From the NCBI GenBank assembly GCA_017308575.1, contig JAFKEQ010000005.1, positions 1-64,000 of the forward strand: a stretch of DNA of 64,000 nucleotides, read 5' to 3'. This DNA is from Afipia sp. (GTDB lineage: Bacteria; Pseudomonadota; Alphaproteobacteria; Rhizobiales; Xanthobacteraceae). Positions 1-8,416 of the stretch are shown here, piece after piece. The notes under the pieces were generated by a model. It was not told the origin of the DNA and did no database searches. It saw only the letters and a list, made by a program, of their open reading frames with translations. Position 1 is the stretch's first letter, and each line of letters starts with the position of its first letter. The position numbers and the translations under genes were made by a program.

Positions 1-149
1 AGCAGAGGCTTGTCGTTCACCTTGAGGCCGATCATCGTGAACTCGCCGTTGCGGAAGCGGAACGATGAATCGCGCGTGGTGGTGAAGCTGAAAAGATTGT
101 CCGTCCAGTGATGGACGCTCAGAACCGTTTCCTGATTGAAATTGCTCAT
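1..149 (-). CDS. fpr: Ferredoxin--NADP+ reductase, N-terminal fragment (gene runs off the left edge)
   Basis: Reading the minus strand from the ATG at 149 gives about 49 residues beginning MSNFNQETVLSVHHW and continuing with TDNLFSF and RFRNGEFTMIGL. This is the usual start of bacterial ferredoxin/flavodoxin-NADP+ reductases, FAD enzymes that move electrons between NADPH and ferredoxin. Only the start of the FAD-binding barrel is inside the window, so the catalytic half cannot be checked. It is divergent from the enamidase gene. Whether it serves the neighbouring nicotinate pathway, for example by supplying low-potential electrons to the reductase, is speculation; Fpr is normally a general oxidative-stress and redox enzyme. 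Confidence 0.8.
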   Translation of the reverse strand, partial: MSNFNQETVLSVHHWTDNLFSFTTTRDSSFRFRNGEFTMIGLKVNDKPL

Positions 150-222
150 TCCGCTCGATCCGATTGAAAGGCCAACGACGAGACAAAAGCAGAAGCTGCG
201 GGCGGAACCAGTCCGCCTAAAT

Positions 223-238
223 CATTTGTATACGAATG
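223..238. promoter_or_regulatory. GTATAC-centred operator upstream of the enamidase gene
   Basis: CATTTGTATACGAATG is a 16-base palindrome with one mismatched pair. It shares the core TTYGTATACRAA with sites at 9929-9942 and 10101-10116, which precede the other two transcription units of the nicotinate locus. It lies about 87 bases before the enamidase ATG. It is probably an operator for the locus regulator: the MarR protein encoded at 1604-2092, or a GntR-family protein encoded elsewhere. Confidence 0.7.
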
Positions 239-324
239 AATAATCCGACTTGATCCTTTGGTCAAGGCGCGCTCAAGTCGATATCTGCAGTTATTTCGGG
301 CAGTGACAGGAAGGAAGCATCTCG

Positions 325-1524
325 ATGTCCCACGACGAACCTAAAAGCGCAGCCGGTCCGACCAAGCTGGTGATCCGGAACATCGGCCTGCTGCTCAGCG
401 GGGCGCTGGAAAAGCCGATTCTGGATGCCGACACCATCGTGGCCGAAAACGGAAAGATCACCGCCATTGGCCGCGCGAAGGACGTGGACACGGAAGGGGC
501 GACAACGATCGTCGATGCCAACGGCACCGCCGTCGCGCCAGGCCTGATCGACAGCCATGTTCATCCCGTGGCCGGCGAATGGACGCCGCGGCAGAATCAG
601 ATCGGCTGGATCGACAGCTTCCTCCATGGCGGCGTCACCACAATGATCTCGGCGGGCGAGGTCCACATGCCGGGCCGACCGAAGGACATCGTTGGCGTCA
701 AGGCGATGGCGATCTTCGCGCAGCGCGCGTTCGACAACCTGCGTCCGGGCGGCGTCAAGGTTCATGCCGGCGCGCCGGTAATCGAACACGGCATGACCGA
801 GGAGGATTTCAAGGAGATGGCCACGGCCGGTGTGCGCTGGCTGGGCGAAGTCGGACTCGGCAGCGTCAAGGACGGCCCGACGGCGCGCAAGATGGTGGCA
901 TGGGCGCGCAAGTACGGCATGAACAGTACCATCCATACCGGCGGCCCCTCGATCCCCGGCTCTGGCCTGATCGACGCCGACGTGGTGCTGGAAGCGGACA
1001 CCGACATCGTCGGCCATATCAACGGCGGCCACACCGCCCTGCCCGACGGGCAGATCCGCTGCATCTGCGAAGGCTGCAAGCGCGGCCTTGAGCTGGTTCA
1101 CAACGGCAACGAGCGCGCCGCGCTCTATACGCTGCGCACCGCGCGCGAGATGGGCGACCTCAACCGCGTCATCCTCGGCACCGATGCACCGGCCGGATCG
1201 GGCGTGCAGCCGCTCGGCATCCTGCGCATGGTGTCGATGCTGTCATCGCTCGGCGAGGTTCCGGCGGAAGTGGCGTTCTGCTTTGCAACCGGCAACACCG
1301 CGCGCATGCGCACGCTGGATTGCGGCATTATCGAAACCGACCGCTCGGCGGATTTCGTTTTCATGGACAAGGCACAGCATTCGGCGGGTAAGAACATTCT
1401 GGAATGCGTGCAGCTCGGCGATCTGCCCGGCGTCGGGATGACCATCATCGACGGCATCGTCCGCACCCAGCGCAGCCGCAACACACCGCCGGCAGCCAAG
1501 GTGCCGGAGATCGTGGCGCATTAA
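325..1524 (+). CDS. ena: Enamidase (amidohydrolase family), 1,4,5,6-tetrahydro-6-oxonicotinate hydrolase
   Basis: This 399-residue protein belongs to the metal-dependent amidohydrolase superfamily. The metal-ligand motif LIDSHVHP lies near residue 75, a second histidine block VGHINGGH near residue 230, and the late aspartate motif LGTDAPAGSG near residue 290. The overall pattern and length resemble enamidase of Eubacterium barkeri, a binuclear-metal enzyme that hydrolyses 1,4,5,6-tetrahydro-6-oxonicotinate to 2-formylglutarate and ammonia. The assignment rests on family pattern plus context: the reductase that makes its substrate and a nicotinate dehydrogenase are in the same locus under the same operator. 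No signal peptide is seen, so it is cytoplasmic. The ATG at 325 follows AGGAAG at suitable spacing. Confidence 0.8.
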   Translation: MSHDEPKSAAGPTKLVIRNIGLLLSGALEKPILDADTIVAENGKITAIGRAKDVDTEGATTIVDANGTAVAPGLIDSHVHPVAGEWTPRQNQIGWIDSFLHGGVTTMISAGEVHMPGRPKDIVGVKAMAIFAQRAFDNLRPGGVKVHAGAPVIEHGMTEEDFKEMATAGVRWLGEVGLGSVKDGPTARKMVAWARKYGMNSTIHTGGPSIPGSGLIDADVVLEADTDIVGHINGGHTALPDGQIRCICEGCKRGLELVHNGNERAALYTLRTAREMGDLNRVILGTDAPAGSGVQPLGILRMVSMLSSLGEVPAEVAFCFATGNTARMRTLDCGIIETDRSADFVFMDKAQHSAGKNILECVQLGDLPGVGMTIIDGIVRTQRSRNTPPAAKVPEIVAH

Positions 1525-1539
1525 GAAACCGCTTGGAAA

Positions 1540-1590
1540 CGTCATCCTGAGGTGCGAACCGCCCTTGTGGTGAGCCTCGAAGGATGACGG
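1540..1590. repeat. Dispersed palindromic element (copy 1)
   Basis: An imperfect inverted repeat starts CGTCATCCTGAGGTGCGA and ends GCCTCGAAGGATGACG. The same sequence, on the opposite strand, recurs at 44365-44410, and a relative lies at 44300-44347. This copy sits between the convergent ends of the enamidase and marR genes. It looks like a REP-type intergenic palindrome that could also fold in RNA and act as a bidirectional barrier; it has no T-run. Confidence 0.7.
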
Positions 1591-1603
1591 CCGGACAGCC
1601 GCC

Positions 1604-2092
1604 TCAGCGCAGCTTGTTCAACAGCGCCATGAACGTCTCGCGCTCCCGGGCATCCAGCGGCGCGAGCGTTTCCTTCGTGATCGCGAGTGCATTGGGCGCG
1701 ACTTTCTCGGCCAGCGATTGCCCGGCACGGGTCAGGCTGACCAGAAGGCGGCGACCGTCCTGCGGGTCGGAACTCGTTTCGGTCAGTCCACGCACGGTGA
1801 GACGATCAATCACGCCCTTGATGGTCGCGACATCCATCGCGGTGAGACGCCCGAGCTGGTTCTGCGAGCAGGGTCCGGTCTCGATGAGCTTCGCCAGCGC
1901 AGCCCACTGCGTCGGCGTCAGGTTGATGCCGATTTCCTTTGCGAAGATTGCCGCGTGGCGCTGCCAGACCTGACGCAGGACGAAACCGATCTGGTCATCC
2001 AGCACATAGGACTGCTTGGCCGCTTTCACATTTTTCCGGGGCGCGGCATTTTTGACTGACGCTGCGGCCTTGTTCAGAGCTGCTTTCGCCAT
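1604..2092 (-). CDS. MarR-family transcriptional regulator of the nicotinate locus
   Basis: This 162-residue protein has a winged-helix MarR domain: LTPTQWAALAKLIETGPCSQNQLGRLTAMDVATIKGVIDRL forms the helix-turn-helix region and DPQDGRRLLVSLT the wing. The lysine/alanine-rich first 40 residues are an extension ahead of the domain. The start at 2092 (MAKAALNK) is preferred over an upstream in-frame start that would overlap livF. It is the last gene of the minus-strand operon, 19 bases after livF, so it would be made together with the reductase and transporter. MarR proteins typically repress until a small aromatic ligand binds; nicotinate or 6-hydroxynicotinate is a reasonable ligand here by inference (Pseudomonas NicR is also MarR type). 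Confidence 0.85.
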   Translation of the reverse strand: MAKAALNKAAASVKNAAPRKNVKAAKQSYVLDDQIGFVLRQVWQRHAAIFAKEIGINLTPTQWAALAKLIETGPCSQNQLGRLTAMDVATIKGVIDRLTVRGLTETSSDPQDGRRLLVSLTRAGQSLAEKVAPNALAITKETLAPLDARERETFMALLNKLR

Positions 2093-2111
2093 TCCCTCCC
2101 CCGTAACCCGG

Positions 2112-2816
2112 TCACACCGCCAGATGCGCGTCGCGAATGTCGGGACGCGCTTCAAGCTCACGCATGGTGCCGTTGTAACAAATTCGTCCGCGCTCAATGA
2201 TATAGGCGCGGTCGGAAATCAGATTGGCGAAGTGAAGGTTCTGCTCCGACACGACGATACTGACGCCTTCTTTCTTCATGGCCAGGATCGCCTCGACCAT
2301 CTGCTCGACGATTTTCGGAGACAGGCCTTCTGACGGCTCGTCCAACAGGACCAGCGATGGATTTCCCATCAACGTGCGCGCGATGGTCAGCATCTGCTGC
2401 TCGCCGCCGCTCATCCGCCCGCCGAGGCGGCCGCGCATTTCTCCGAGATTGGGAAACAGCGTGAACAGTTTCTCACGAGTCCATTGCGGCGCATTATTCC
2501 GCGGCGGCTGGCGGCCGACCTCGAGATTTTCCTCGACCGTCAGATCTGTGAAGATCCGGCGCTCCTCCGGAACATAGCCGAGCCCGCTCCGCACGATGGC
2601 ATGGGTGGGCTGACTGGAAACATCCTGTCCTTCAAAAACAATCCGTCCCTCGCGCTGCTCTACCAGCCCGACGATGGAGCGGAATGTGGTCGATTTGCCC
2701 GCACCGTTGCGGCCGAGCAGCGCCACCACCTCGCCGTCGCCGACCTCAAGCGCGACGTCGAACAGGATATGCGCGGGGCCATAAAAGCTGTTCAGCCCCT
2801 GAACCGAGAGCTTCAT
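2112..2816 (-). CDS. livF: ABC transporter ATP-binding protein, LivF type
   Basis: This 234-residue ATPase has Walker A GRNGAGKST, signature MSGGEQQML, Walker B LVLLDEPSEGL and a switch histidine in VVSEQNLHFA. The length and the motif GYVPEERRIF are typical of LivF, the second nucleotide-binding subunit of branched-chain-amino-acid-type importers. Its ATG overlaps the stop of livG by four bases. Because it sits inside the nicotinate operon, the true substrate is more likely a pyridine carboxylate or pathway intermediate than an amino acid; this is inference. Confidence 0.88.
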   Translation of the reverse strand: MKLSVQGLNSFYGPAHILFDVALEVGDGEVVALLGRNGAGKSTTFRSIVGLVEQREGRIVFEGQDVSSQPTHAIVRSGLGYVPEERRIFTDLTVEENLEVGRQPPRNNAPQWTREKLFTLFPNLGEMRGRLGGRMSGGEQQMLTIARTLMGNPSLVLLDEPSEGLSPKIVEQMVEAILAMKKEGVSIVVSEQNLHFANLISDRAYIIERGRICYNGTMRELEARPDIRDAHLAV

Positions 2817-3604
2817 GCCGAGGCTCCCTCACGATGACGCGCGTCGTAGACCAGTCCCTCGCCAAGATAGATCGCACGCACCTGCGGATTCTTGCGCACC
2901 TCGTCAGGCGAGCCTTCCGCGATCAGCGAACCGCGGTTCAGCACCAGAATCCGGTCCGCGTGCTCGAACACCACATCCATATCGTGCTCGGTGAACAGCA
3001 CGCCGATCGACTTCTCGCGCGCAATCCGCGCGGTCAGCCGCATCAGTTCGACACGCTCGCGCGGCGCCATGCCCGCAGTCGGCTCGTCCATGAGAAGAAG
3101 TTTCGGCTGATTGGCGAGAGCAATGGCAAGTTCAAGCCGCTTGAGATCGCCATAGGCCAGTTCGCCGCAGGGCCGGTCGGCGTAACCGCTCATGCCGACA
3201 AGATCGAGCAGCCGGTCTGCATCTTCGCGCGCAAATTTCGGCGTCGAGTCCCACATGTTGAAGAGCTGCGCGTTGTAGGACACCAGCGGCACCTGCACAT
3301 TCTCGCGCACGGTCATGCTGGCCAGCGTCGCGGTGATCTGGAAGGTGCGGCCGACGCCGAGACGCCAGATCGCGCGCGGTGTCTTGCCCGTGGTATTTCT
3401 GCCGAGCAAATGGATCGTGCCGCTATCGGGCGCGATCTGCCCGTTCAGCATGTTAAAGCACGTGCTCTTGCCTGCGCCGTTGGGACCGATCAACGCGAGA
3501 ATTTCGCCAGCCGCCAGCGAGAATGACACGCCGCGCACAGCATGCACGCCGCCATAGGATTTTGTCAGGCCTTCGACGGCGAGAAGTGTGGATGCCTTGG
3601 TCAT
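2813..3604 (-). CDS. livG: ABC transporter ATP-binding protein, LivG type
   Basis: This 263-residue ATPase has Walker A GPNGAGKST, a LivG-like signature region (YGDLKRLELAIALA), Walker B LLLMDEPTAGM and FTEHDMDVVF as the H-loop. LivG proteins pair with LivF to energise Liv-type uptake. The gene overlaps both neighbours by four bases (ATGA type), implying translational coupling. An upstream 73-codon reading frame in this area is only a shadow of it. Confidence 0.88.
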   Translation of the reverse strand: MTKASTLLAVEGLTKSYGGVHAVRGVSFSLAAGEILALIGPNGAGKSTCFNMLNGQIAPDSGTIHLLGRNTTGKTPRAIWRLGVGRTFQITATLASMTVRENVQVPLVSYNAQLFNMWDSTPKFAREDADRLLDLVGMSGYADRPCGELAYGDLKRLELAIALANQPKLLLMDEPTAGMAPRERVELMRLTARIAREKSIGVLFTEHDMDVVFEHADRILVLNRGSLIAEGSPDEVRKNPQVRAIYLGEGLVYDARHREGASA

Positions 3605-5487
3605 TCCGCGCTCTCGATCCGTGATGCCAGAACGGCAGGCTTGGGAGACGATGACTGACGCCGCGTGCGAACACTCTCGATCATGCCGACGATGCCTTTC
3701 GGGAAGGCCACGACGATCAGCACGATCACCGCGCCGAGCACGAGCTTGGACCAGTCGGTCTGGCTCACCAGCCAGATGTTAAGCGCCTTGAATACGATCG
3801 CGCCGACCACAGCGCCCGACACCGTCTCGACACCGCCGAGCAGCACCATCACCAGCGCATCGACCGAAAGTGAAATGCCGAGGCTGTCGGGAAATATGCT
3901 TCCCTTGAGATAAGCGAACAATGCGCCGCCGATGCCAGCGACCGTTCCGGCGATGACAAAGGCAGTCCATTGAATCCGCTTGCCATCGATGCCGATGGCT
4001 TCGCTCCGCAAGGCTGAATCCCGCGTCGCTCGCAAAGCGTAACCGAACGGCGAGAAGACGATGAGGCGCAGAACGACGACCGCGAGCGCGGCAATGCCCA
4101 GCGACAGCCAATAGAATTGAGACGGTCCCGCCGCCCAGGCATCGGGCCACACGCCGAGGATGCCGTTGTCACCGCCCGTAACCGAGACCCACTGAAATGC
4201 GATCGACCACACGATCTGCGCAAAGGCGAGCGTCAGCATCGCGAAGTAAACGCCGGACAGTTGCACCGCGAAAAAGCCGAACACCGCAGCACCGAGCAGC
4301 CCGAGCAACGGACCGAGCAGCAGGCACGCGATCATGGGCAGTCCCGCAGCCTTGGCAAAGAACGCCACGCCATAAGCACCGAGACCGAAATACGCCGCGT
4401 GGCCAAAGGATGCGAGGCCGCCGACAGACATCAGGAAATGCAGACTGGCTGCGAAGATCACATAGATTGCGATTTCTGCGCCGACGGTGAGCGCGTAATT
4501 GCCACCGACCAGCGGCAGTGCTGCAGCCGCGATCAGGACAGGGAGCGCCGCGAAACGCTCATTGGTCGTGAGTGGGCGCCACGGGCGAATAGTCAATCCC
4601 GGTGTCTTGCGTGCCGCCGTCTCCGGCTTTCCGAACAGCCCCCACGGCCGCACGATCAGCACGACGGCCATCACGAGGAAGACCAGGATGATGGAAATCT
4701 TTGGAAAGATCAGGATGCCGAACGCATTGAGTTCGGACACCAGTACCGCCGCGACGAATGCGCCCGTGATGCTGCCGAGACCGCCGATCACCACCACCAC
4801 GAACACGTCGACGATGATGCGCAGGTCCATGGCGTGATGCACGGCATCGCGTGGGATCTGCAACGCGCCGCCAAGCGCGGCGAGAAACACACCGACCGCG
4901 AATACGCTGGTGAACAGCCACTTCTGATTGACCCCAAGCGCGGCCACCATGTCGCGGTCCTGCGTCGCAGCGCGAACCAGCACGCCCCAGCGGGTGCGCC
5001 GGAACAGCAGCCACAATACGCCGAGCACCACCGGCCCAAGCACGATCAGGAAAAGATCGTAGGACGGAATGTTCTGGCCGAAGAAATCCACAGCGCCGCG
5101 AAACCCCGGCGCCCGGCGGCCGACCAGATCGTCAGGTCCCCAGATCAGGACCACGAGATCTTCGACCATCAGGGTCAGGCCGAATGTCGCCAGCAACTGG
5201 AACAGTTCGGGAGATTTATAAATCCGGCGCAGCAGAACCATCTCGACCAGAGCGCCGAGCACCGCGACGACCAGCGCCGCGATCACGATGCCGCCCCAGA
5301 ATCCAAAAGTGCCGGACAGTCGCTCCGTCAGCGTGAACGCGACATAGGCCCCCAGCATATAGAATGCACCATGGGCGAAGTTCACGATGCGGGTCACGCC
5401 GAAGATGATCGAGAGACCCGATGCCACAAGGAATAGCGACGCTGCGCTCGCAAGACCTGTCAGAAACTGGACAACGTAGAAGCTCAT
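3601..5487 (-). CDS. Fused LivH-LivM ABC transporter permease
   Basis: This 628-residue membrane protein joins two permeases normally encoded separately. Residues 1 to about 290 are LivH-like (LASGLSII-type start, IIFGVTRIVNFAHGAFYMLGAY, then VVVVIGGLGSITGA). Residues from about 315 are LivM-like (GGLASFGHAAYFGLGAYG, then MVLLGGVETVSGAVVGA). The linker near residues 290-315 is basic and proline-rich (GKPETAARKTPG). The start at 5487 (MSFYVVQFLTGL) is chosen because it fits LivH proteins; the longer frame adds 11 unlikely residues. The single-chain heterodimer would span the inner membrane and pass the substrate from the periplasmic binding protein at 5545-6765. Confidence 0.88.
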   Translation of the reverse strand: MSFYVVQFLTGLASAASLFLVASGLSIIFGVTRIVNFAHGAFYMLGAYVAFTLTERLSGTFGFWGGIVIAALVVAVLGALVEMVLLRRIYKSPELFQLLATFGLTLMVEDLVVLIWGPDDLVGRRAPGFRGAVDFFGQNIPSYDLFLIVLGPVVLGVLWLLFRRTRWGVLVRAATQDRDMVAALGVNQKWLFTSVFAVGVFLAALGGALQIPRDAVHHAMDLRIIVDVFVVVVIGGLGSITGAFVAAVLVSELNAFGILIFPKISIILVFLVMAVVLIVRPWGLFGKPETAARKTPGLTIRPWRPLTTNERFAALPVLIAAAALPLVGGNYALTVGAEIAIYVIFAASLHFLMSVGGLASFGHAAYFGLGAYGVAFFAKAAGLPMIACLLLGPLLGLLGAAVFGFFAVQLSGVYFAMLTLAFAQIVWSIAFQWVSVTGGDNGILGVWPDAWAAGPSQFYWLSLGIAALAVVVLRLIVFSPFGYALRATRDSALRSEAIGIDGKRIQWTAFVIAGTVAGIGGALFAYLKGSIFPDSLGISLSVDALVMVLLGGVETVSGAVVGAIVFKALNIWLVSQTDWSKLVLGAVIVLIVVAFPKGIVGMIESVRTRRQSSSPKPAVLASRIESAE

Positions 5488-5544
5488 CGGCGATCCGCAG
5501 CTGGAGAATGCCGCGGGCACAGCACGCGCCCGCGGCTGTCAGTT

Positions 5545-6765
5545 TCAATCCTTCGGGCGAAGCTTTTCGACTTCGGCATCGCTCGGCAGGAACTTCGCGC
5601 CATCGCGATAGGCGGCATCCACCATCACGCCCTTGCCGTCCTTCAGCGCGGTCTTGCCGACGAACGCGCCGAGCGTGGACTGATGATCGATCTTGCGGAA
5701 AGTAATTTGGCCGAACGGAGACGACATCGAGAGGCCTTCGGCCGCAGCGATCATCTTTTCAGGATCTTCGGACTTGGCCTTGATCAGGATCGCCGCCGCC
5801 GCCTTGATCGTCTGATAGCCGACGATCGAGCCGAGCCGCGGATAGTCGTTGTATTTGCCCTGATAGGCTTTGAGGAAAGCCTCGTGCTCGGGCGTCTTGA
5901 TGTCGTACCAGGGATAGCCGGTAACGATCCAGCCTGCTGGCGTCTCATCCTTCAGCGGATCGAGATATTCCGGCTCGCCGGTCAGGAATGACACCACGGC
6001 GCGATCCTTGAACAGGCCACGGGTGTTGCCTTCGCGCACGAACTTCACAAGATCCGCGCCGAAGGTGACGTTGAGAATGGCCTCGGGGTTCGCCGCCGCG
6101 AGCGCCTGTGTCACCGGGCCTGCATCGATCTTGCCCTGCGGTGGCCACTGCTCGTCGACCCACTGGATGTCGGGCCGCTTCGCCGAGAGCAATTTCTTGA
6201 ACACCGACACGGCGGACTGGCCGTATTCATAGTTCGGCGCAACGGTGGCCCAGCGTTTGGCAGGGAGCTTCGCGGCCTCCTCCACCAGCATCGCCGCCTG
6301 CATGTAATTCGATGGGCGCAGGCGGAAGGTATAGCGGTTGCCGTTTGACCATGTAACTGCGTCGGTCAAAGGCTCGGCGGCCAGGAAGAACACCTTCTTC
6401 TGCTTGGCGAAGTCGCTGACCGCGAGACCGATGTTGGAGAGGAAGGTGCCGGTCAGCATCACCACACCTTCGCGCGACACCAGTTCGTTCGCTGCGGTCT
6501 GCGCATCGGCGGGCTTGCCACTGTCGTCCTTCGAAATGACGACCAGCTTCTTGCCGTTGATTCCGCCTGCCGCGTTGACTTCCTCGACCGCGAGCTGCCA
6601 GCCCTTCCGGTAAGGCTCGGTGAACGCGGGAAGCAGCGAGTAGCTGTTGATTTCACCGATCTTGACTTCACCGCTCTGCGCCATGGCGGATGTCGCCATG
6701 CCGCCGATCATTACACCTAGACTTGCGCCGAAAAGACCATTCAAGAGAAATTTGCGTCGTAGCAT
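5545..6765 (-). CDS. livK: ABC transporter substrate-binding protein, Liv type (periplasmic)
   Basis: This 406-residue precursor begins MLRRKFLLNGLFG followed by a hydrophobic stretch and AMAQ, a cleavable export signal with a twin-arginine-like start. The mature part has the type I periplasmic binding fold seen in LivK-like proteins: VKIGEINSYSLLP near the start, AAGGINGKKLVVISKDDSGKPADAQTAANELV, and a second lobe with GYQTIKAAAAILIKA. The start at 6765 is preferred because the longer frame would put 18 residues before the signal peptide. Within the nicotinate operon it is the likely specificity determinant for uptake of nicotinate, 6-hydroxynicotinate or a related acid. This is not shown by sequence alone. 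Confidence 0.85.
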   Translation of the reverse strand: MLRRKFLLNGLFGASLGVMIGGMATSAMAQSGEVKIGEINSYSLLPAFTEPYRKGWQLAVEEVNAAGGINGKKLVVISKDDSGKPADAQTAANELVSREGVVMLTGTFLSNIGLAVSDFAKQKKVFFLAAEPLTDAVTWSNGNRYTFRLRPSNYMQAAMLVEEAAKLPAKRWATVAPNYEYGQSAVSVFKKLLSAKRPDIQWVDEQWPPQGKIDAGPVTQALAAANPEAILNVTFGADLVKFVREGNTRGLFKDRAVVSFLTGEPEYLDPLKDETPAGWIVTGYPWYDIKTPEHEAFLKAYQGKYNDYPRLGSIVGYQTIKAAAAILIKAKSEDPEKMIAAAEGLSMSSPFGQITFRKIDHQSTLGAFVGKTALKDGKGVMVDAAYRDGAKFLPSDAEVEKLRPKD

Positions 6766-6880
6766 CCCAGACCCTCCAATGTTGACGAAAGCAATTGCTC
6801 CGCCGTGACATCCGTCCATCCCTTCGCTGATCGGGGACAGTCCGGTTATTCTTCAACCGTCTTGGTCCTGACACGGCCCG

Positions 6881-7465
6881 TTAACGCAGGCCGTCCTCAC
6901 CCTTGATCTCGGCGACAGTCAGACCGCCGACGCGCGGCAACGGACGCCCGCTATCGGTGACGGCAACAGCAACCATGATCTCGTTCGCACGCGGCGCGTC
7001 GTTGATCTGCACTTCCATGCCATCGAAATGGCTCCGCACAAAGGCTGCATCCTTGTGCCCGAGCGGAATATCCAGCGAAGTTCCCATTCCGCCCCGCTTC
7101 TTGGACGACGGGATCAGCGCGGCACCCTTGCCGAGAATTTTCCGCACCGGCGCGCCGAGTTTAGGATGCAAGATCGCTGCCGCATGTTCCAGTTCGCCGT
7201 TTTCGCCGACCGCCGCAGCCTTGCCATAGCTCTGAACCTTGCTGCCTTCGATGCCGAGGGCGGCGGCTGCCTTCGTGGCCAGCAGTTCGCCCAGTTCCTC
7301 GCCAACCGCCATGAGAGGCGCAAGATCCTCGACATATTGTCCGGCGAACGGATTTTCGATCACCGCGATGGCTGCGGCACGTCGTGTCGGAGGCGAAACC
7401 TTTTTCCCGCCTTCCGTCAAGGTTTCCTCGACAACCGTGACGATCTTGCGAATGACCGCGCTCAT
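6881..7465 (-). CDS. DUF1185 (so-called amino acid synthesis) family protein
   Basis: This 194-residue soluble protein matches, as I recognise it, the DUF1185 family. Conserved-looking stretches are IENPFAGQYVEDLAPLM, HAAAILHPKLGAPVRKILG, PLGHKDAAFVRSHFD and APRANEIMVAVAVTDSGRPLPRVGG. No signal peptide or membrane segment is present. The biochemical role of the family is unknown to me, and the amino-acid-synthesis name is an annotation label. It lies between the UPF0280 gene (30 bases away) and livK (about 115 bases away) on the same strand, so it is probably co-transcribed with the 6-hydroxynicotinate reductase. A role in the pathway after or around ring reduction is possible. Confidence 0.75.
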   Translation of the reverse strand: MSAVIRKIVTVVEETLTEGGKKVSPPTRRAAAIAVIENPFAGQYVEDLAPLMAVGEELGELLATKAAAALGIEGSKVQSYGKAAAVGENGELEHAAAILHPKLGAPVRKILGKGAALIPSSKKRGGMGTSLDIPLGHKDAAFVRSHFDGMEVQINDAPRANEIMVAVAVTDSGRPLPRVGGLTVAEIKGEDGLR

Positions 7466-7495
7466 CGAATGTCGTCTCCCTTTATTATGTAAACG

Positions 7496-8416
7496 TCAGG
7501 CACCTGCGGCATGCAAGGCTCCGGTTCGCGTGGCCACGACCGCCGGCATGAACGGTACAGCACCGTCGATATTCTTCAATGCGACAACTTGAGTTTCGCC
7601 TTGCAAATGGAGTGCGGCGCCTTCGATCAGCCCGTCCACCAGCAGCGCGCGCGCCCTGCGGACACCGGCGTCAAGGGCCGCGGCGATCTCATGGGAAGAC
7701 AGCGCTCCGACGCCACGCGTGACCAGACGATCGCCGAGGTCGCTATCGGGCTGGATCTCGTTCGCGGAGCAACGATCGATCGCAGGATGGTCCGGCAGAT
7801 CGACGGCGTTGGCGATGATCGTCGCGGCGGCATCCGCCTGCGCGGCTGTCTGCGCCAGAACGGTGACGGCATCCGCGATGCCGAGCGAAAAACTGCGGCC
7901 ATGCCAGCCGCTGGTGGCGATGCCGCGCGCGGGATCGCTCGCTTCGATCACAGTCCGCCCGATCAGACTCGGCTCGCCGGGATGATCGACCAGCCCGACC
8001 GTGAAGCGCTCGCGGTTCGCAAGATGCAGCGCGATGTCCCCGCCGTTGTTGACATAGGCCCGGTCGAGATGCGCCGACGCGACCATGGCGCCCAAAACTT
8101 CTTCCGCGACCGCACCGGCGACCGCAGCCATCGGAGTAATAAAGGTATCGGCCGAGAACGGCGCGACGGCGTCATACATGCGCCGCGCGACACGGCCTTT
8201 CAGCCGTGATCCATCCGAATGAGCCGCGCGGCGCAACTCGGGCAATTCTTCGCACAACGTATCGAGCAGACCCGCGAGCGTCTGGACTGCCGCCTCGTAG
8301 GCCGCACGCACGTTGTCATCGGTCCCATCCGCCTCGACGATCAGGTCGATCGGCCCGTCCTGTAGATGCAGGCGTTTCCCGTCGGCAAGCCATCCAACCT
8401 GCGGCAACCGCGTCAT
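7496..8416 (-). CDS. UPF0280 family protein (ApbE-related), candidate flavin transferase
   Basis: This 306-residue cytoplasmic protein resembles UPF0280, a family related in sequence to the ApbE FMN transferases. Features are VAGAVAEEVLGAM near residue 110, YVNNGGDIALHL (the ApbE-like N-G-G-D element) near residue 135, then RGIATSGWHGRSFSLGIADAVTVLA, which parallels the ApbE segment carrying the T/S-S-G and D-A-x-T residues. The start at 8416 overlaps the reductase stop (ATGA), so the two are translationally coupled. The E. barkeri 6-hydroxynicotinate reductase was reported to carry covalently bound flavin, so a role in flavinylating the adjacent reductase is an attractive inference. Confidence 0.8.
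   Translation of the reverse strand: MTRLPQVGWLADGKRLHLQDGPIDLIVEADGTDDNVRAAYEAAVQTLAGLLDTLCEELPELRRAAHSDGSRLKGRVARRMYDAVAPFSADTFITPMAAVAGAVAEEVLGAMVASAHLDRAYVNNGGDIALHLANRERFTVGLVDHPGEPSLIGRTVIEASDPARGIATSGWHGRSFSLGIADAVTVLAQTAAQADAAATIIANAVDLPDHPAIDRCSANEIQPDSDLGDRLVTRGVGALSSHEIAAALDAGVRRARALLVDGLIEGAALHLQGETQVVALKNIDGAVPFMPAVVATRTGALHAAGA

Noticed and set aside
4117..5436. 439-codon open frame on the plus strand opposite the Liv permease
   Set aside because: Highly polar, low-complexity translation, antisense to a permease with clear membrane helices and motifs.
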